DNA of 64,000 nt from JAUIIK01 sp041390865 (GTDB lineage: Bacteria; Chloroflexota; Chloroflexia; Thermomicrobiales; CFX8), in NCBI GenBank assembly GCA_041390865.1, contig JAWKPC010000019.1:1-64000 (forward strand), written 5' to 3'. Position 1 is the stretch's first letter; every line of letters starts with the position of its first letter. The notes beneath the pieces were generated by a model. It made no database searches and was not told the origin of the DNA. It worked only from the letters and a program-made list of their open reading frames with translations. Below are positions 61,678-64,000 of the stretch, one piece after another. The position numbers were made by a program, and so were the translations under genes.

Positions 61678-63851
61678 TCAGGCGTCCCAGGGTATCGACG
61701 GGGCGCTGTCCCGATCATCGCTGCGGTGATGCCGGGTGGCAGTTACCGAACCTGCCAGCTCTCGCAGCTCGTCCCGCCGGTCGCTTGCGCGGTAGGCCAG
61801 GGCCTGGGCGTGCATCGACGGCATCGTTCGCGAGACGCGCGGTCCGGCTGGAACGCGAACCGGGACCGGCTGAAGCTGCGTCGACGGAGCGACCAGCTTG
61901 CGGAGCCCGGAACGCTCGTAGAGATTCTTCGGCAGCTTCAGCATCACAGCATCAACCGTCACGCGCATCAGCATCCGGTTCGACCGCACTGGCCGGGCCG
62001 CCAGATAGGCAAAGGCTCCGAATCCGGGAATCGCCGAGAGGAAGATGACGACCGGATGATGAACGTCCCAGGCACTCTTCCAGGCCTCGCGGTCGATCCG
62101 GCGCGTCAGAGCTTGACCGTCGCTGTGCCAAGGCCCCAAACGCTCCAGGCGAACCGGGCGATGCTCCCGGAACGGAAAGCGCAGGAAGACGCTCATGACG
62201 AAGTGTGCGCCGAAGTGCGGCAGCACCGCCTGCACCGCAGGAGACTGGATCTCGGACCGCAGCTGCTTCGCCTGGATCGGCGTAATCCGGCCATCGGTGC
62301 GCCATGCATCGACGGCCTCGTTCAGCCAGGTCGTTGCCTTCTGCTGTCCGCCGGCGACGCGGGCGTTCGCCCGGCTCCGCCAGGTGCGGACGTAGAATCC
62401 CGACCAGGCGGCGCGAGTCAGCCGGCTCCAGATGCGCGGTTCCCTGCCGTGCCAGGCATCGGTCGCCATGTGAGCGCGATTCAGCGTGCGCTCCAGTTCG
62501 TAGTACCAGTGCGCGCCCATCGCGAGACGCATCTCATCGGCGTGGGCAGCGACATACTCCCGCGTGACGTCGAAATAGACGTCGTCGTAGATCGGGAGCA
62601 TACCCCGGCGAACCGCCCGACCCCAGGTCCGGAGCGACGCCAGCGGCGACACGAGCCCGGACTCCAGGTCGACGATCATGTACCGGCCGTCCGCGGTCTC
62701 GAGGACATTGTCGATCGCGCGCGGCTGGCGAGGATCGATCTGCCAGGTCGGCAATCCCGCGTCTTCGAAGCGGGACCGCAGGTCTTGCAGCCAGCGCTTG
62801 GCGTCGTCACGGTTCGACGGGGTACCGCCGTCCACACGCTCGCTGGTCAGGGCCAGGTTGCCGTCGATCGTGTCGATCCCGGTCACTCGTGCGACCGCCG
62901 ATGTTCCGTACCAGTATTCGGTCAGCATCGCCGCCAGATTGCGGCGTTCACGGGCCGCATCCAGCGCAGCGCGGTTGCGGATATACGGGAACTCGGCCTG
63001 ATAGGACAGCCAGTAGAGCGCTCGCGGCACGAAGCCCGGTGCGTAAACCTTGGAAACGCTATTGCCGTTGAAGAAGACCGTGCTGGTCAACGCATGGGCG
63101 TGCTCGCGGTTTTCATCGTGTTTGACGTACGCCGCTTTGACGAACGGCAGGTGCCCGGCTGCAATATCGATCCGGCGATAGGCGGCAACGATGCCGATCA
63201 GCAGCAATCCACCGAGGCTGTAGGCTGCCAGGACGTCCGTCGGCCAGTGAGCGCCTTCCCAGATCCGGTCGAACCCGGCAACCAGGATCACATTCGCCGA
63301 TGCACCGCGAATCGAGTAGCGCAGCAGTCGATTCTCGATCCGCCCGGCCAGATAGAAGAACAGTCCGTAGAGCATCACGGCGCCCATGACGTGCCCGCTC
63401 GGGAAAGAGGAGCGTCGATGTCGGGCAGTGAGCGAGCGATGTCGTGCTCCGCGCCGTTCGGGCGGGTTCGCTGGACGATGAATTCGCCCAGACCTTCATT
63501 CAAGACACCGCCAACCGGCAACACCATGACCGCCAGTGCCGGCAACCAGGCGCGGGCGACGATGAACACGGTCATCGCGACGAGCCAGGCCGCGATCGCG
63601 CCTTCCGAGCTGGTCAGCTGCTCGACCGCATGGAGGACGCTCGACAGTCCGGGAGCGTCGATTCTCTGGATTGCGTTGGTCAGCGGAACGTCGAACGGCG
63701 CGACCGGCTCGATCAGCGCGTCGGCGGTCAAACCAGCGGTGATGAGCGCCAGCAGGATCGCGATAAATCTCAGCCCCGGCATCCGCCAGGATCGCGCCTT
63801 CGCCGGCGCGGACTCAGCAACCGCGGCATCGCGGTAGGTGGAAGCCACCAT
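61678..63851 (-). pseudogene. PAP2 phosphatase-kinase fusion, one-base deletion in the PAP2 domain
   Basis: The first 155 codons encode PAP2 helices (LRFIAILLALITAGLTADAL; VLPVGGVLNEGLGEFIVQRT). The frame stops at TGA beside GTSWAP. In the next frame SSFPSGHVMGAVMLYGLFFY continues, so one base is lost in GACGCTCCTCTTTCC. FDRIWEGAHWPTDVLAAY is the third PAP2 motif. Downstream is a kinase-like domain: NGNSVSKVYAPGF and DNVLETADGRYMIVDLESGL, where the catalytic HxD is missing (RAIDN). PAP2 fused to an LPS-kinase-like domain would couple lipid phosphate removal to sensing; inference. Confidence 0.72.
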
Positions 63852-64000
63852 TTCGATCTCCCCTCGATGGACATCCGAGCGACCCCTTTGTCACTCGATT
63901 CGTGGTTACCGGATCGGTCTCCACTTGCGCCAGTTCATCCTGACGCTCGATCAGTTTGCACCATCTTCCCCTCGGCCACATGTACCAATGGTTATATTCG
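63852..64000. other. Upstream region at window edge
   Basis: 149 bases before the fusion gene. No open frame is supportable. The last 30 bases are AT-richer (CAATGGTTATATTCG) and may begin a promoter. Confidence 0.4.

Noticed and set aside
61678..63387. Separate 569-residue protein starting MGAVMLYG
   Set aside because: The PAP2 motif FPSGH straddles the start, and the upstream frame encodes the missing helices, so the two pieces are one gene with an indel.
1..64000. tRNA, rRNA, CRISPR array, prophage or transposase
   Set aside because: No cloverleaf-like T-arm sequence outside genes, no regularly spaced repeats and no integrase or transposase motif were found by eye. A tRNAscan-SE run would settle the tRNA question.

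Overview
This is a GC-rich bacterial window with short gaps and mixed strands. A paired cofD/cofC (coenzyme F420 synthesis), an LLM-class F420-dependent oxidoreductase, a class II photolyase, a TIGR00341/DUF389 membrane protein and many catabolic singletons suggest a Chloroflexota bacterium of the Thermomicrobia/Sphaerobacter type. That placement is inference: I saw no rRNA, tRNA, CRISPR array, phage or transposase gene in the window.

Layout. 1-8.7 kb: lipoprotein end, a small gene behind a LexA-type box, an F420-dependent oxidoreductase, GNAT and rhodanese genes, then a + strand run of MBL hydrolase, cofD, cofC, ABC permease and substrate-binding lipoprotein. 9.3-20.3 kb: methionine aminopeptidase, a TTC38-like protein, an ECF sigma/anti-sigma pair, a secreted repeat protein, a NarL-type two-component pair and an HtrA-like protease. 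20.3-25 kb: an AhpD-like peroxidase-related gene with an in-frame TGA, photolyase, acetamidase and an MFS exporter. 25-46 kb: a CNNM/HlyC transporter and three paralogous ThDP enzymes, interleaved with phosphotransferase-fold kinases, a methyltransferase, an arylsulfotransferase-like protein, duplicated alpha/beta hydrolases, an HD-GYP/LuxR regulator, an exonuclease, a SCO1-type copper chaperone, an SDR and a polysaccharide deacetylase. 46-64 kb: nitronate monooxygenase, a cyclase-family hydrolase, a small protein ending in Gly-Gly next to a DUF4132 giant, PhoD, a split ThDP decarboxylase, an MlrC-type M81 peptidase, TPR-S41 and S9 peptidases, a TIGR00341 protein and a PAP2-kinase fusion.

Two items stand out. 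First, the peroxidase-related gene at 20367-20912 carries TGA where the family has the second Cys of its CxxC motif; the frame then continues for 95 conserved codons. Eighteen bases after the TGA lies a GGUCUU loop on a GC stem, the geometry of a bacterial SECIS element, so this is a strong selenoprotein candidate. Second, 49257-52253 is a two-gene operon of a ubiquitin-like-looking small protein with a free C-terminal Gly-Gly and a DUF4132 protein, a possible undescribed conjugation or signalling pair.

Five genes are split by single-base indels (near 33165, 35755, 41870 plus 42013, 57150 and 63405). The clean paralogues and homopolymer contexts suggest that many of these are assembly indels rather than real pseudogenes. 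The TGA in the peroxidase gene is a different case, because no indel is involved there.
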